A DNA stretch of 64,000 nucleotides from Argentina anserina (Eukaryota > Streptophyta > Magnoliopsida > Rosales > Rosaceae). The notes beneath the pieces are model-generated. The model did no database searches. It was not told where the DNA came from and saw only the letters and a list, made by a program, of their open reading frames with translations. Positions 36,384 through 49,233 of the stretch are shown in pieces. The stretch spans positions 26,349,555-26,413,554 of the forward strand of contig NC_065875.1 of the NCBI RefSeq assembly GCF_933775445.1, read 5' to 3'. Position 1 is the first letter of the stretch, and each line of letters opens with the position of its first letter. Position numbers and translations under genes: made by a program.

Positions 36384-39243
36384 CTGGTATTCACATTTTC
36401 AGAGACTTTGGTGATCTCTAGCTATTCCATTATACGACTAGATAATATTGATCCAACCGAGACCGGTGGATCTAGTTGCATGTATTGTAGAGATCGAAAA
36501 CCATATGCATATCCATTTTAGAACAAAAACAATGTTAATGGACGACATCAACGTCTGCATTAAAGATTGAAGCTGATTTCTAATTTCGTTTTAATTAAGA
36601 ACATGTTTCTGATCATCATCTATTCTTTAAGAACCCCTAATCCTACCTACCTTGGCGACCCTTAAAACGGGAACGGGGAACCTCTCTGCTTCTTCTGGCC
36701 AGGTCATATCTGATGTCGCTAAAATTTACTCAAGTATTAATTTATGAAACGAGTTATTGGCTTTGTTTAACCGTGGTAGGCATTTGAAAGCGAATGTCAA
36801 ATCTTGCCGAACCACGAACTTAAATATTATACACAGCACAAGTAGTCGGGCCATATGGTCCTAGCAAGCATGCTCGCTCCTCTTATTTAATTCTCAGTCA
36901 TCGCCTTCTTCATCATATCCCATTTCTTCTTTATACTTGGAAACATGAAGAAAAATCCTAAAGCCACAGAATTTGAACGGACAATATGACTGAAACAAAT
37001 TTCAGGCAATTGGAAGCAGTCCTTTCCAATCCACCAAGAGCTAGTTTTGTTGTTTTGTAGCCAGAAAACTATCAGCTGCATTTTTTTTTTAGAAAATGGA
37101 TCATGTCTTCTTTAGGAAGTGCGTTGCATACAAGTCAAAAGCATTTATTATAATAAAGATGATAGCTTTCCGCTTTTATAAATGTATTAAACTGATTGCC
37201 TATCTATCTTCTAAAAATGTGACGTTATAAATTTATTTATAGAAAGTCGGTCTCTATAAAAATATAAAAATATATAGAGAAGGTCAGATATGCTACGCCA
37301 TCATTCATGTTACACTCTAATTTTCGGGAATTTGTATTCATAATGCTAACAAATAATACAATGATATCCCTCTATGATAAGTGGTGGAGCTAGAAATTTT
37401 AGTTCACTAGTGCACAAATTATACATACAAATAATTATGAAGATGATATGAAAAGACTTGAAATAATTTGTTTACAAAATGAGTTTTTTTTTTCGATGAA
37501 GCAATTTAAAAAGGTTATGAACTTAATTATGTAAGATTTTCAATAAAAAAAACTAGAAGAAATATAATGTTACTCATCAATATTGAAAAAAAAAACAAAC
37601 AAATAAAATACTTCATTAAGAGAAACATGAAATGAAATGAAAAAATAATAATAATAACTTTGCTGGCGGGATGATTTGAACTAGTGCACCACTAGCCTAT
37701 ACAAATAGATAAAAAGAACTCCAGCCATTACCATTATTTATGTTGAATGTAAAAGAATTTATTATATAATAATGTTATTAGTGCACGGGAGGTAGTAGGC
37801 ATCAACCTGCCTCCGCCTCGGCCTATGATATTTGTTATTCATGACTCATTTATTTGGTTGTCAACAATTGAATACCCGAAGAACGAAACTTTTTAAATAA
37901 AATTCTTGTGTCATGCTTCTGATGCAAAACCTATAGAAAAAGAAACTAAATACCGAGAGTGCTATGATAAGAAGAAACGTGTTATGGTGTTTATTGTGTA
38001 ATATTACAGCAAATTTGGATCATGAGTATTGTAGTATTTTTCGTGCATATAATGAGATTATGTATTACGAGTCTCGTTCACTCGGTCATCTTCACATTAA
38101 ATGTAGGTTTTTTACTTGATAAAATTGCCCCTTATCATGTACTCATGTACGTATATGATTTTCATATTACCTTTAGCTTATATGAAACTTCATACTTGAC
38201 TTGGTTATTATACATCATAAGTAGTTCGTGACTCTTTTTCGTCCACTGTTCTTTTATAAGAAAAATATAATAAAAACGGGAATGTGATATCCAAAGTCCT
38301 CTGTATAAAAAAAACATTAAACCACATATGTTTTCACGTTACCGCTGCCCGCTACGTGGCGCCAACCGATATGGAGTCTTTAGTTGACTTCGCCAAACAT
38401 CGACACTCTCCGTCAGCGAATTAAAGCCTATAATCTAGTACCACCCGTTGATTAACCCCTCGATCCACCTTAATACTCTAGAGCCTACCACAGCCCGACA
38501 TCGCCCACTCAAATCTGTTCCCCGTTGTCGTTCACTTGCCACTTCTGGCATTGTAGAACAGTAGAAGCAAGCACAAGAGTCAAAAACGACGCGCTTATCT
38601 TATCACTTCCTCATGTCGTACGTCATCACTAAAACCATAGTAGCTTCCATTTTAGATTCAGATGTAAATTTTGGATAAACAATTAGGCGATTAACAAAAA
38701 TTGGAAAAAAGTAAAACAGGGGCTAATAATGTTGGTCAAGACCCCGGCACAGTTTACGTGAGTGGGTATTAGAACTGGTGGTGACCAACTTAGTCCTCCT
38801 CAAAGCCACATTACCTTCCTTCTTCTCTCTTTTCCTGATCCAAAGAACCAGACATTATCTCAACCCCAAGGTCCGTATCAACTCTTCTCATTCTCTCTCT
38901 CTCTCTCTGATCGATCTTCTCCGATATATATGATGATCACAACTTATCATATAGTTATACATATGATATATCATCACACACATAAATAATCTTCTGCTCG
39001 TGGATTCAATTTTTTGTAAAATTATGTTGCTATTTCGTTGAGCTATGTATAGAAATGAAGAAATGAATCGATGATATGTTTTGATTTTGAGATTGTTGTA
39101 AGTTGCAGCGTTATATATAGATGATTAATCATCGGAAGATTTTGATTATCAGTTTGGTTGTCATAGAATTACGAACACGATTATGATTTGTTTGGTGTTG
39201 ATTTGGTTCGGTTTTGGATTTTGAATCACAGAAGGAAGAAGAC

Positions 39244-42053
39244 ATGGCTTACGAGGACGCCATTGCCGGACTTTCGAAGCTTCTGAGGTAAAAACTTATG
39301 TTCTCTTCTGTTGTCTCGGTCCTCTTTTCCAAAGCCAGACAAACATGACCTGTACCTTGTTGGCCGTAAATAGTCCTACACTCTGACGTCCTTTTCTGTC
39401 ATTTCCACCCATTCCTTCCTTTTCCGTCACACGCACACTTCCGTCACCGACGCGCTACCCTCAGCTCCCCTTTCAGCCTGTTTAAGGCCACGTGGGACCC
39501 GCCGAGGGGGTGGCGATGGATCCAACCGATGGTCCCCACCGGACTCGGAGTGAACTGTTTTGGTCTCTGACTCGGTTTTCTTGTTAACTTTTTGATTGCA
39601 GTGAAAAAGCTGACCTCGGAGACGTCGCCGCTGCTAAGATCAAGCAGATAACGGCGGAGTTGGAGAAGGCCGGGTCGGATCAGTTTGACCCGGTAGAGAA
39701 GCTCAAAAGTGGATTCTTCCACTTCAAGAGTGAGAAGTTCGAGTAAGTTTCTCCTTTGGAATATACTGCTGCCTTCATTCCCTCTCTTCCCCTCCTGCGA
39801 TTTTCCATTTCCCACAATGCCCTTTTGGCTTTAGAGAACTTTAACCAACACGTCTGATCCAGTTTGAGCTAATCCGGTGCAATAATCCAGTGATTAGTTT
39901 TTAATTAACCCGCCAATTACGCGCCAGATTCAACATCCCCATGAAAATGGGAAGATAAGATTAGTGGGGATTGATAATTAGAAAGTAGATTTACTCGTAC
40001 TTTGCTGATTTAATATGATTTAGATAGTGAGTTTGACTAATGTGATCATTGTGATGTATGATTTTATAGGAAGGATGCCGACTTATACAGCAAGCTGGCC
40101 ACCGGCCAAAGCCCCAAGGTCAGTGATGCTTCCTCTGAATGGAACACTCATTTGTGCTTTGCCAGTTTTCTCTTGTAGATAATATGCAAATCTGAACTTG
40201 ATGTTGCATTGTGAATGCAGTTTCTGGTATTTGCATGCTCAGATTCTCGAGTCTGCCCATCGCACATCCTCAATTTTCAACCCGGGGAGGCTTTCGTGGT
40301 CCGGAACATCGCCAACATGGTTCCTCCGTTTGACACGGTTAGCCCAATAAGCTCTTATTCTTGGTCTGCGCATGGTGATAATGGCTTCGACCAAAATGAT
40401 GAAATATAAGTTATATAAGGAATTCAAAGAGGGTAGATAGTCTTTGTTCTATTATGGTTGGTGTCTGGTTTAATGTCTGTAATTGACTATCGTTTTGGTG
40501 CAGACAAAGTACCCGGGAGTGGGGGCGGCCATCGAATACGCAGTATTGCATCTCAAGGTGAATATATTAATATTGATAAGGCACCTCTTTCTTGATTATC
40601 AGACTTTACTCTTACCTGTACTGCTGCTTCTTCAACGTGGATATCATATTCCCAGTGGACATCTTTGATAATTATTCAACTTCTCCAATTCTTGACCGTT
40701 ATGTTCAATAATGATCTCCTAGTCATTTGGGTCTCTTTCCCTTTTCTTTAATCTTCCTAGATAAAGGGAGGAGAATCTGAATTATTGCTGGAGAAGGAAT
40801 AATGCTATTTGTTAACTGCAAGTAGTGTATACCTTTTTCTTCAGAAAGGTCTGTATGAAACTAGAACTGTTGGATTTGCAGGTGGAGAATATTGTGGTGA
40901 TCGGGCACAGCTGCTGCGGTGGTATAAAGGGGCTCATGTCGATCCCGGATGATGGGACCACCGCAAGGTGAGACTTCATTTTTGTGGATGCAAGAAGCAG
41001 CTTATAAACTTTGCATCTTTGTGTGATTTGGCTTTATAAGTTGGATAATCAAAGTACAATTTGGAATTAAGAAGCATTAGCTAGCTACATATATTAAGGA
41101 GTTTTAGAATCTTGGCTTTTTAGAACATCCAAATTGGTGGCTTGCTTTGTCATTACAATGTGGTATTGTTGTTATTGCTATAAACATCATAAAAAGGGGT
41201 GTCATGTCCCAGTCATAAATTGAAAGGAATGTTAGTTAGAAAAACTTATTTCTTCAGTGGTAGTGTGGTACCATAGTTTTTTCAGGCATCCAAAAAGCTA
41301 GAACAGTGGAAGTGAAAGTAAAAGACAAGGAGATGTACTTTATGGCTGCCACATATCCTTAATCAGATTCTCTGAATTAGTAATTCTATAAGCTTTAGGA
41401 TTCTTTATTCATTCTTAACTTCTTCTATTATGAGAAAATATGCTGTACATGTGGCACAAGTTTAATTGGGTTACCTTAAAACTTATGTGTGTGTGTGTGT
41501 ATATTGTTTGATTAAGTTCGCTATTTTGGGTAGAAGGATAAGTTTGCATTAAAAGTTTCTGTTCTTGAATAGCATTAACGTTTTCTGATTGCTTGCATTA
41601 CATACTTCCAGTGATTTCATTGAGAATTGGGTCAATATCTGTGCACCGGCAAAGACCAAGGTTAAATCAGTCTGCGGTCACTTGGATTTTGCAGGACAGT
41701 GCTCCAACTTGGAGAAGGTACTTTTTCATTGCTTGGATCAGTTTAATGTCATTGTTAGATCAAATTGTGATCTTAATGACCACCATTCAATGAGCTAGCC
41801 TTGTGGTACAAGAAATAAGATTCAGTAGTTCAAATTGAAGGCTTAGTATTATAACTACTAATGGTTGAGAATTGTGACCTTACTGCAGGAGGCTGTGAAT
41901 GTATCACTTGGGAACTTATTGACATACCCGTTTGTTAGAGAGGCAGTGGTGAACAATACTCTGGCTCTGAAGGGTGGACACTATGATTTTGTCAACGGCG
42001 GTTTCGAGCTTTGGGATCTTGATTTCAACATTACACCCAATCTTTCTCTATGA
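39244..42053 (+). CDS. Beta carbonic anhydrase, cytosolic type (betaCA3/4-like)
   Basis: Eight exons: 39244-39287, 39602-39742, 40070-40118, 40221-40337, 40504-40557, 40882-40967, 41612-41717 and 41889-42053, giving 253 residues. The enzyme interconverts CO2 and bicarbonate. Zinc ligands and catalytic residues are visible: C84, D86 and R88 in FACSDSRV, and H144 with C147 in GHSCCGG. The C-terminus ends [15 protein letters not shown]. There is no transit peptide ahead of [15 protein letters not shown], so a cytosolic or plasma-membrane-associated enzyme like Arabidopsis betaCA3/betaCA4 is expected; betaCA4 acts in guard-cell CO2 sensing. A 5' UTR intron is likely: a donor near 38870 (CAAG|gtccgt) and an acceptor just before the AAGGAAGAAGACATGG leader. 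An alternative, longer N-terminus cannot be excluded. Confidence 0.95.
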
Positions 42054-42681
42054 GCATCTGATATGGCTGTGATTCCTCCCATTTTCATTCCATTATAAAT
42101 TTATAATTTACCCCCTTTTCTTAGAATTACATTTTGGCAAAATAATAGTCCTGTTAAGGCTTGTGTCGTAAGAAAATAATGTAGTTCGGCAAGTTTCCCA
42201 TTCCCCTTATGTAAAGTCTCTCTATTCTGTATGTGGTTATCTTCCTAGCTTCAAGTGTGCATGATCAGAAGCATCGAACAATCTCTATTCTGTATACATA
42301 ATTCAACAGAGCTTGAAGACTTGAAGGCAATGCTGTATTTGTGTTTTCCGGTTAAAAATATTCATCGACGTCTTTCCTCTGCGTAATACTTCTATTTATC
42401 TTACCTATAACTTGCAGGAGATCATAGACTCTGGATTTCATGGATTTAGAAAAACCAGCCCAAACTGAGTTGTTACGTCAAGGCCGAAACTCATTTGGGG
42501 TAATTCGGAAAACGCGTGCCACCCAAGAGTTTTTACAGAGGTTAAAAACCCTAGTCCGATTCGGACTTGGATTTTTGTAATCACATCCTTGAAAACCCTT
42601 GCCCGCCTTTGAGTTCTTAAAAGGAAACAACCACCGATCCCAATTTTAACGAAGAAAGATAGAAGTGTAATTCTCAACCTG

Positions 42682-43167
42682 ATGTCTCCGCCGAAGCGCT
42701 GCCGCGGTGCAGCGATGCGTGTCATTTTGCCCCAACCCAGTATGGTTTTCCGGTTCACTGTCCCAAAGCCCGAAGAGCGCGACCGCCTCACTGATGACGT
42801 GGCCGACAATGATCCTCCTCTCTCCGATGAATCCGATGCATGTTCTGGAACCAGTCCCAACCAAAACCAAAGTCCTTGCAAGAAAGACATTGATTCTCAT
42901 TTTCTACCAGAACAGCAGGGTAGTAGTAGTGGTAGCAGTGACAATAATAAGAGCTCCGGATCTGCGAGAATGTCGTACTCCGATTGCAACTTGTGCTTCA
43001 AATCGGAGAGGCAGCCGGTTGTGACGGCGTGCGGGCATTTGTTTTGCTACTCTTGCTTGTGCGACTGGCTGCAGTGTTGTCGGAAGTGTCCTGTTTGTGA
43101 GGCGGAGGTGGTTGACGGGTGCATCTTTCCGATCTACCAATGCAGTGGACCGAGATGCAAGAATTGA
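42682..43167 (+). CDS. C3HC4 RING finger protein, RMA/RNF185-like
   Basis: Intronless gene of 161 residues. A Ser/Asp-rich, low-complexity first half leads to a C3HC4 RING (C102, C105, C117, H119, C122, C125, C136, C139; CNLCFKSERQPVVTACGHLF is its first part). RING proteins of this kind are E3 ubiquitin ligases. The ring resembles RMA/RNF185 ligases of the ER, but those end in a membrane anchor, and here the protein stops 22 residues after the ring with no hydrophobic tail. It may be soluble, or shortened relative to an anchored ancestor. It starts 628 bp after the carbonic anhydrase stop on the same strand. Confidence 0.82.
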   Translation: MSPPKRCRGAAMRVILPQPSMVFRFTVPKPEERDRLTDDVADNDPPLSDESDACSGTSPNQNQSPCKKDIDSHFLPEQQGSSSGSSDNNKSSGSARMSYSDCNLCFKSERQPVVTACGHLFCYSCLCDWLQCCRKCPVCEAEVVDGCIFPIYQCSGPRCKN

Positions 43168-43879
43168 TGTGGTAGAATCAGTGTAAGCAACAGTAAGAGA
43201 AAAGATGGATCTGGGGTAGAATTGGTTTGAGAATCAATCTTTTGTGTTAGTTGATGAATCATTGTAGCTGTAATATAAAAACTATGTTAGGGAGATTATG
43301 TAACATTGTAATGGAAGGGAATGTGTTCGACAAGATGTCTTGAGAGATTAATTGACTTGAAGCCGAAAGGAAGGTGTTCGATAAATTGTATATAAGATAT
43401 ATTGCTTATATTTACTATGGATATATGATCCTTAAAGACCCCCCACTTGAAATGAGACCCGTGAGTTGGGCAATTTTGACCCGGTTTCTTGTTAAATTTA
43501 TTCATTTTTTCCTTTTTCTAAGCTTTTTTAACACATTATCATTGCCGGTAGAGTGGAACCCGACATTAAATTTATTTTTCAAAATAGTTTCCAAAGTAAT
43601 TTGAAAACATTATTATTGCATTAGATGTAACTCTCAACATTGGTGCAGCTAGCAAGCTACATTTCCATTATTTCTTTTTTATTCTTTTGCTATGTTTGTT
43701 TGTATTGCAAAAAAAGGATTTCGCCTCATAAGTCCCAAAATATCAAGTCCTGTGGCAATAGATTCAAGACAGTATTTACATATATAAGTAATATAACTAA
43801 TATGGCCAGTGTGCGACAGTAAGCAGCGATTGAAATTTGTAACTTCAGGCCTCTGAATATGAATGAGCACGTACTCTTA

Positions 43880-44370
43880 ATGGTCTAAATATCGCTTATC
43901 GGTATCGTATCGGTCGATGGATAAAACGATATATCGGAGATATATCGAGAATATATCAATATATATCAGTTTCATCAGATTTGCTTATTTTTAATAAAAT
44001 TTATAAAATTATACTTCAATATGTACCTAATAAACTAAAAAAACAGTATTAAGTAAACTAAAGAAAATAAATATTTGATTTTGTGATAATTAAAGTACAC
44101 GAACGACATCTAATAATAAAAATAAGTATTTAAGAATGATTATTTAGGCTTAAAATTCATCATATATATTTATAGAAAAATTAAAAATATATATATATAA
44201 ATGAAAAAATATTTTTTTTAAAAAGAGAGGAAATAAATATTAAAAAATTAAAAATTAAAAAAAATCAAAGTTTGACCGATATTTGACCGTTGACCAATAT
44301 ATTCAACCGATACAGAAAATATCGTATTGTTTTCTACATATCACTGATATATCTGATATTTAGAACACTT
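43880..44370. mobile_element. Non-autonomous inverted-repeat element, about 0.5 kb
   Basis: The left end GGTCTAAATATCGCTTATCGG is mirrored at the right end by CTGATATTTAGAAC, so CTAAATATC forms the core of the terminal repeat. Several TATCGG/TCGATA and ATATATCGG/ATATCGT motifs repeat inwards on both sides. The interior is very AT-rich and has no frame. This fits a MITE; the superfamily is not determined. Confidence 0.6.
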
Positions 44371-44754
44371 CGTACTCCAGAATTCTTGTGATGATACCCT
44401 ACCATTATTACGAGTAAAATAATTGATCGATTGGAAGAAGGGGATACTACCAGGTTTGTGCAAACAAAGTTATTCTTCATGTCACATATAATATTCCTAG
44501 TAACTCCATGTTAACAGTGCTCAATTGAAGCTAGGAAGAGGACAAGCTTAATTTACATATGGAGTTAGAGAAACTCGCCAAACTACATCATAGTTTACTA
44601 ATGACACAAGCCTTAAAAGACTATTAATTTGCAAAAGAAGCTAAGATGCAAAACATGCAAGTGATGCAACCGTGGGTAAATTCTAATGGAATGAATTCGA
44701 AAGGGAGGATTCACAACTATTCAGATGTCTCAGTCATATAGGGCATATAATGTT

Positions 44755-46171
44755 CACTGAGGATGAGGGTGTGGGTGAGGGTGAGGGTCAGGTTGAGGGT
44801 GTGAGGGACATGGGTGAGGGTAAGGGATCTGGGTGAGGTTGAAGAGGCCGAGGGTGAGGGGGAGAGTGAGAATGAAGATGAATAGGGTGAGGATACACCA
44901 ATGGATGATCCACATACCCATGTTGTTCACAACCCTTCGGAGCCAGACTACCGGAGCGTCGTTCACAACTGACTCTCTTGGAAACGGGTATGTCACTAGG
45001 TTCTCAATTGACACTAAGCGATAGACTCCAATCGTCCGGATCAAGATCAGGGGTCTCACCAGAATGGCCGCTAGCAACGGAGACCTGGACTCGATCATTG
45101 TAGTTGCATGGATAACTCAGATGAAAGTTAGAGAAGCCAGATGTGATGCGGTTGGTTGCGCAACCATCAACACTCTGGTACATATCAGAAGGATCATTGT
45201 GTACGTTTGTAACTTTGTATGGTGCAGCCGGAAATGTTGGACTGAAGTTAGCTGCTGGTATAGCATAGGAAGAACGGTGAGTTCGACGCACCAGAGTGAG
45301 GATGTCTTTCAAGAGAAGATAATTGTCTTTGGTAAGTTTGAGAGGGATGAAACTAGCAACATGGTTAGGACTTGGGAGAAAGTTTAGAGGCATTAGTTTG
45401 AGAAGTATTTAGTCATGATCAAGAATACCATAAAGATAAAGAAGGCTGATAGAAGAAATTACGAGAATTTTGTTAGGGAATGCGGAAGAATGAACTGAAG
45501 AATGGAAATCGAAATAACTCACAACCACAAGCGAAAATAAAATGAAAGAGAACACCGGGATTTTAACGTGGTTCGGTAAAGTGCCTACGTCCACGGGTAG
45601 CAACAATAAAGAACCTCCACCATACGAAGAAATGTTACACCGAGAGAAACACTACTTCAAGACTCACACTTGAAGGGATACACTCTCACACACTTTATTT
45701 TGCTACACACACAAAACTCTCTACTTGGAATTTTCTCTCTATCTCTCACTCTTGATCACACACAAGATGATCTCTCACTTATTGTTCTTCTATGTTTATT
45801 GCACCACTTCTCATGCCTTTATATAGGCAAACATCTTTGTGCAATTCATGCATTTGCATGTAACATGCATAGAAGCAAAGTCAATCTTCTTCCTTGATTC
45901 ATGATCAATGTTGGCATGCCCATCAATGCATTCTTATTTCTTTGTCAAACAAATCAACCACCTACCACCATAAGGTTGTAGATTTGTTTCTTACCTTCAA
46001 CAAAGGTTGCTCCAAGTTTTAACAAAACCAACTCCACCAATTAATGGGTCACCAAAGCAATAGGTGTGCTTGATTTACTCATGTGAACATCACATAGTTT
46101 TCATACCAAGGAATTGACCCTATCAAATTTGTGTTCAAGAACACTAAATTGCCTTGATGGTTTTGTGTACA
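44755..46171 (-). mobile_element. Truncated Ty1/copia retrotransposon remnant: one LTR and broken coding region
   Basis: The LTR is about 45471-46171 (TGTTAGGG...GTGTACA). On the minus strand it holds a TATA box (CTATATAAAG near 45822) and a conserved stretch, GTGGACGTAGGCACTTTACC, seen in many plant copia LTRs. Downstream (minus, 45393 to 44755) lies a damaged coding region. A gag-like LKLTKDNYLLLK is followed directly by a protease-like patch where the DSGATNHIT-type active site reads DGCATNRIT. The section between is deleted, and the frame later breaks into His/Pro-rich repeats. No second LTR or integrase/RT was seen, so the element is dead. Confidence 0.7.
44758..44880 (+). repeat. G-rich GGGTGAGGGT minisatellite
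   Basis: A run of GGGTGAG/GGGTGTG/GGTTGAGG units, about 120 bp, at the decayed end of the copia fragment. Many G3 tracts with short loops could form G-quadruplexes. It resembles, but is not, the TTTAGGG plant telomere repeat. Confidence 0.75.
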
Positions 46172-47160
46172 TGAGTTTGCTATTTATATTACAATCCATG
46201 AAACTCTAGGAGCACTATCAAACAACAGGTAATTTGAATTGACTAGTTTACAATTGAGATTGAAATTTGTGGTCTTAGAATTGCTGTGCGTCTGCTGCTT
46301 GAAGTGAGCCCAGATTGAACTTGTGATCTGCAGGCCAACTTGAGGTAATTCCAGATTGTCCTTTTGAAGTACAGGGCATGAATGCCTTGTGTTGCTCGTG
46401 ATACCTGTTCTGCTGCTAATTGTGTGATTAAGTTGGTGATCAGATTCATTACCGCTATTAATTATGACCAACGTACATATGAAACTATGAGAGGTTGTTA
46501 TTGCAATCTTCATTGTGATACTCTGATTGTATGAAGTCGGTACCAACTTCCTGGCTGGTCAATGTGTTCAGTCATGGGTTCCCTGCAGCTATAGGAAGCA
46601 GTAGCAGACACAAGAAGCTGTTTACTTCCATTGATTGGTGATGTAGAGTTTATGAAAATCAGTTGAATTTTAGGCAATTTTTAATGAAAATAGTAGTACT
46701 GTTCATGAGTATTTTAGCTGTCTAGACTCATGTTTCTTTCTAATTGTCCAGAAAAAACCCTAAACAGAACTTGTGGCTACCAAGTTCTCCCTGCGTAAGC
46801 TCATAGACCGTCCTGTTGTTGTAGCTTTTACTGCTCACAAGCGAAGGTATTTGATCAAATGGATTCTCATGATATTTTGACTGTGGTGTCACTACTCATA
46901 ACTCTATGCTAAGTCGGATGGAGAACTATGCAACACATTAGGCCTCGATGGCCAACACGAGAGCTAAAGAAACAAGCTTGCTAAGGAGAGTTAGATGTGT
47001 TCTATTTCACATAATCTGAGAGACATGTATAATCTGAGGACATGAATCAACACAGCTTACCCTACGAATAAAACATGCTCATAAGGGAATAAGAGATTCA
47101 ACAAAAGCAACAGAATCTCCACACACAAAAGAATGGTTGCAACAGAATCAACGTGTAAGT
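46172..47160. other. Intergenic, no gene seen
   Basis: Flank between the copia LTR and the 3' end of the DUF936 gene. Frames are short and without family features. Confidence 0.5.
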
Positions 47161-49233
47161 TCAAGGATTCTTCATCTTTATCCTCAACTTTCTGGCTACT
47201 TGTGATGCTTTAGGATGTACTGGTCTCTTACTGCTATCACATTGTTGTATCTCTACCCAGTTAATCACTCTAAGTATCAAAGACTGGGGTACTTTTCGCA
47301 CATCCCCATCTGTTGTTGTGCCTTTTGTTTTCTTCATGCCTTTCTCCAAAGCCTTCTCCAAGAACTCCATAAACCAGTTCCCAGCTTCTGTTTCAATCTG
47401 CTTTCCCAACTTGATTGTATTAGTTAAGCTGCTAGAGCTCGATGAAACAGCTGGTGGTTTCTTGTTCTCATCATTCTCGCCAATGGTTTCAAGATTCAAC
47501 TTCCCAAGTGGAGTGGATGGTGTTTTTCTTTCCTTCTGATTAGATGCTCTCAGCTGTTTCTCGAAACTTGTCTTCTGCTCGCCACCTCTTTCGGGAATGG
47601 TTGCAACCGACTTGTACAAAGCACACCTTCTTTTCGATAAGCTCAATTTCGAGTTCATGGAGTTGTGAACCATTTCGTTTAATACTGCATCTTCATCGTC
47701 TTCTTTGTCTCTCTGCTGCTTGGCATTCGGTGTTTGAGCAGCTGAAGTAGCTGCTTGAACTGAGACCATTTCTGCCACTGCTTGGACAACTTGCTGATGG
47801 AATTCGAGAAATTGATCAAAGCAAGCTGCTGGCGCATCTGCTTTAGCTGCTTTGCACAAGTTTGAAAACGTCCTAAACCAAAGAAATCATAAATATTGAT
47901 CTTAGAAAATGATCATAACTTGGCATTGATCATATGAACTACAAAATGCGAAAATTGAGGTGTTTGGTTGGTCATACTTGAGTGATCGGACTAAGGCGTC
48001 AGTAGCCGAAGCATCTCTCAGTGCATTGAGGGCAATCTTTTGAGCTGTCTCTCGCTGTTGCACAGCTTCCTGCAAAACAAAAACACAACAAACAGAACAT
48101 AAGCACGAAGAATCAAACAAAATCCGTTTTGATGCTAATTAAACACCAAGGAATGGAGGACTTACTTTCCCAAGCAGGCTGAGTTTTCCAGGTAAGTTCA
48201 TAGAAAGACTAGTGCTGTTGCTGTCATTTGACACATTAGCAGACTGTAGCTGTTGTGGCATTGAATTGGGAGTCTTTTGTGGGGTTTGTGCATCTCCGGC
48301 CACATTGAGAGAAGCTGTGACTCTTGCATTTCTCAGCCGCGGTGGAGGTGTTGAGCTTTTCTTCTCCTAAAACAACAAACAAAGACACAATTCTCCATGA
48401 ATATCAATATCTTCTGCCAAAATTCGAAGTGAAATTGTATTGAAGAGGAGCAATGTACCTACAGCTTGGTTGAAGGGGCTAATCGGAATCCTCGGCTCTC
48501 TATCAGATACGCTTTTACTCCTCGGAAGCTTGAACATTGAGGGAGTCATACAGCTCTTCCTCAGCAATGGACTCTCCCCCTTCACATCCCCCATCTTCCC
48601 CAAAACTCCACCATTAAACGAACACCTAACTCCACCACTCACACCTCCATCTCTTCCAATTCTCCCCCTCATCATCGGAGACATCGCCGCACTCCTCACC
48701 GGCCTGTCCTTCACCGGAGTACTATAACACTGATCAAAATCCAAAGGCTTAGACACCATTGGAGACAAACCCCCATCACCACCCACACTCAAATCCCAAG
48801 ACCCCCTCCTAGTCTGCTTCGAACTCGACACCGGCATTTCCTCCCTTCTCTCTCCCCCCTTCTGTCTCAGACCCATCAACGGCTCCGGCGTACCCATCAG
48901 AGGGTGCCTCCCCGGGAGCGGCTTGGCCCCTTTCACCACCGGAACCGGCGACCCGGGCTCAAGCCTATCGACATATATAAACTGCCCCAGCTGCATTTTG
49001 TTGCTCAAAACGATGTCGTCTTGCTCCGACGGCAGGCTGACGTAGATGGAGTGGGAGGAATCGGAGACCTTGATGTAGAAGCCTTGTGTGGGCAAGAGGC
49101 TCTTCTCGTCCAGGTCGGCGGGGACAATGTCGGTGACCTGAAGAAGCGCGCTGCGGTGCTCTCCGGTGGGTTTGACGCCAGTGCTCATTGAGTTGACGAG
49201 CTTCAGCAGAATTCCCGGTGCCAGAGCCGCCAT
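47161..49233 (-). CDS. DUF936 family protein
   Basis: Four exons: 48463-49233, 48166-48366, 47978-48069 and 47161-47872, giving 591 residues. The N-terminal DUF936 domain is clear: [19 protein letters not shown], then [19 protein letters not shown] and [17 protein letters not shown] with [20 protein letters not shown]. This block resembles an OB-like fold, but its function is unknown. The rest is low complexity, with basic and Ser-rich stretches ([20 protein letters not shown]), and the last exon holds a helical region ([20 protein letters not shown]). Such proteins are plant-specific; some relatives have been linked to microtubules, which I cannot confirm here. The donor of exon 1 (GCT|gtaggt) is chosen because the alternative GT 4 bp on breaks the frame. 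Arabidopsis At1g70340 and At1g23790 are the recalled relatives. Confidence 0.88.

Larger units (their letters stand above)
34812..39243. other. Long intergenic gap with the carbonic anhydrase leader
   Basis: Between the AMSH2-like and carbonic anhydrase genes. It contains the hairpin repeat at 35195 and the (AT)n tract at 36354. A (CT)n tract near 38894 probably lies in the carbonic anhydrase 5' UTR region. No gene was found. Confidence 0.55.

Noticed and set aside
44741..44880. Interstitial telomere repeat
   Set aside because: Units are GGGTGAG/GGGTGTG, not TTTAGGG, and grade into the decayed copia sequence.
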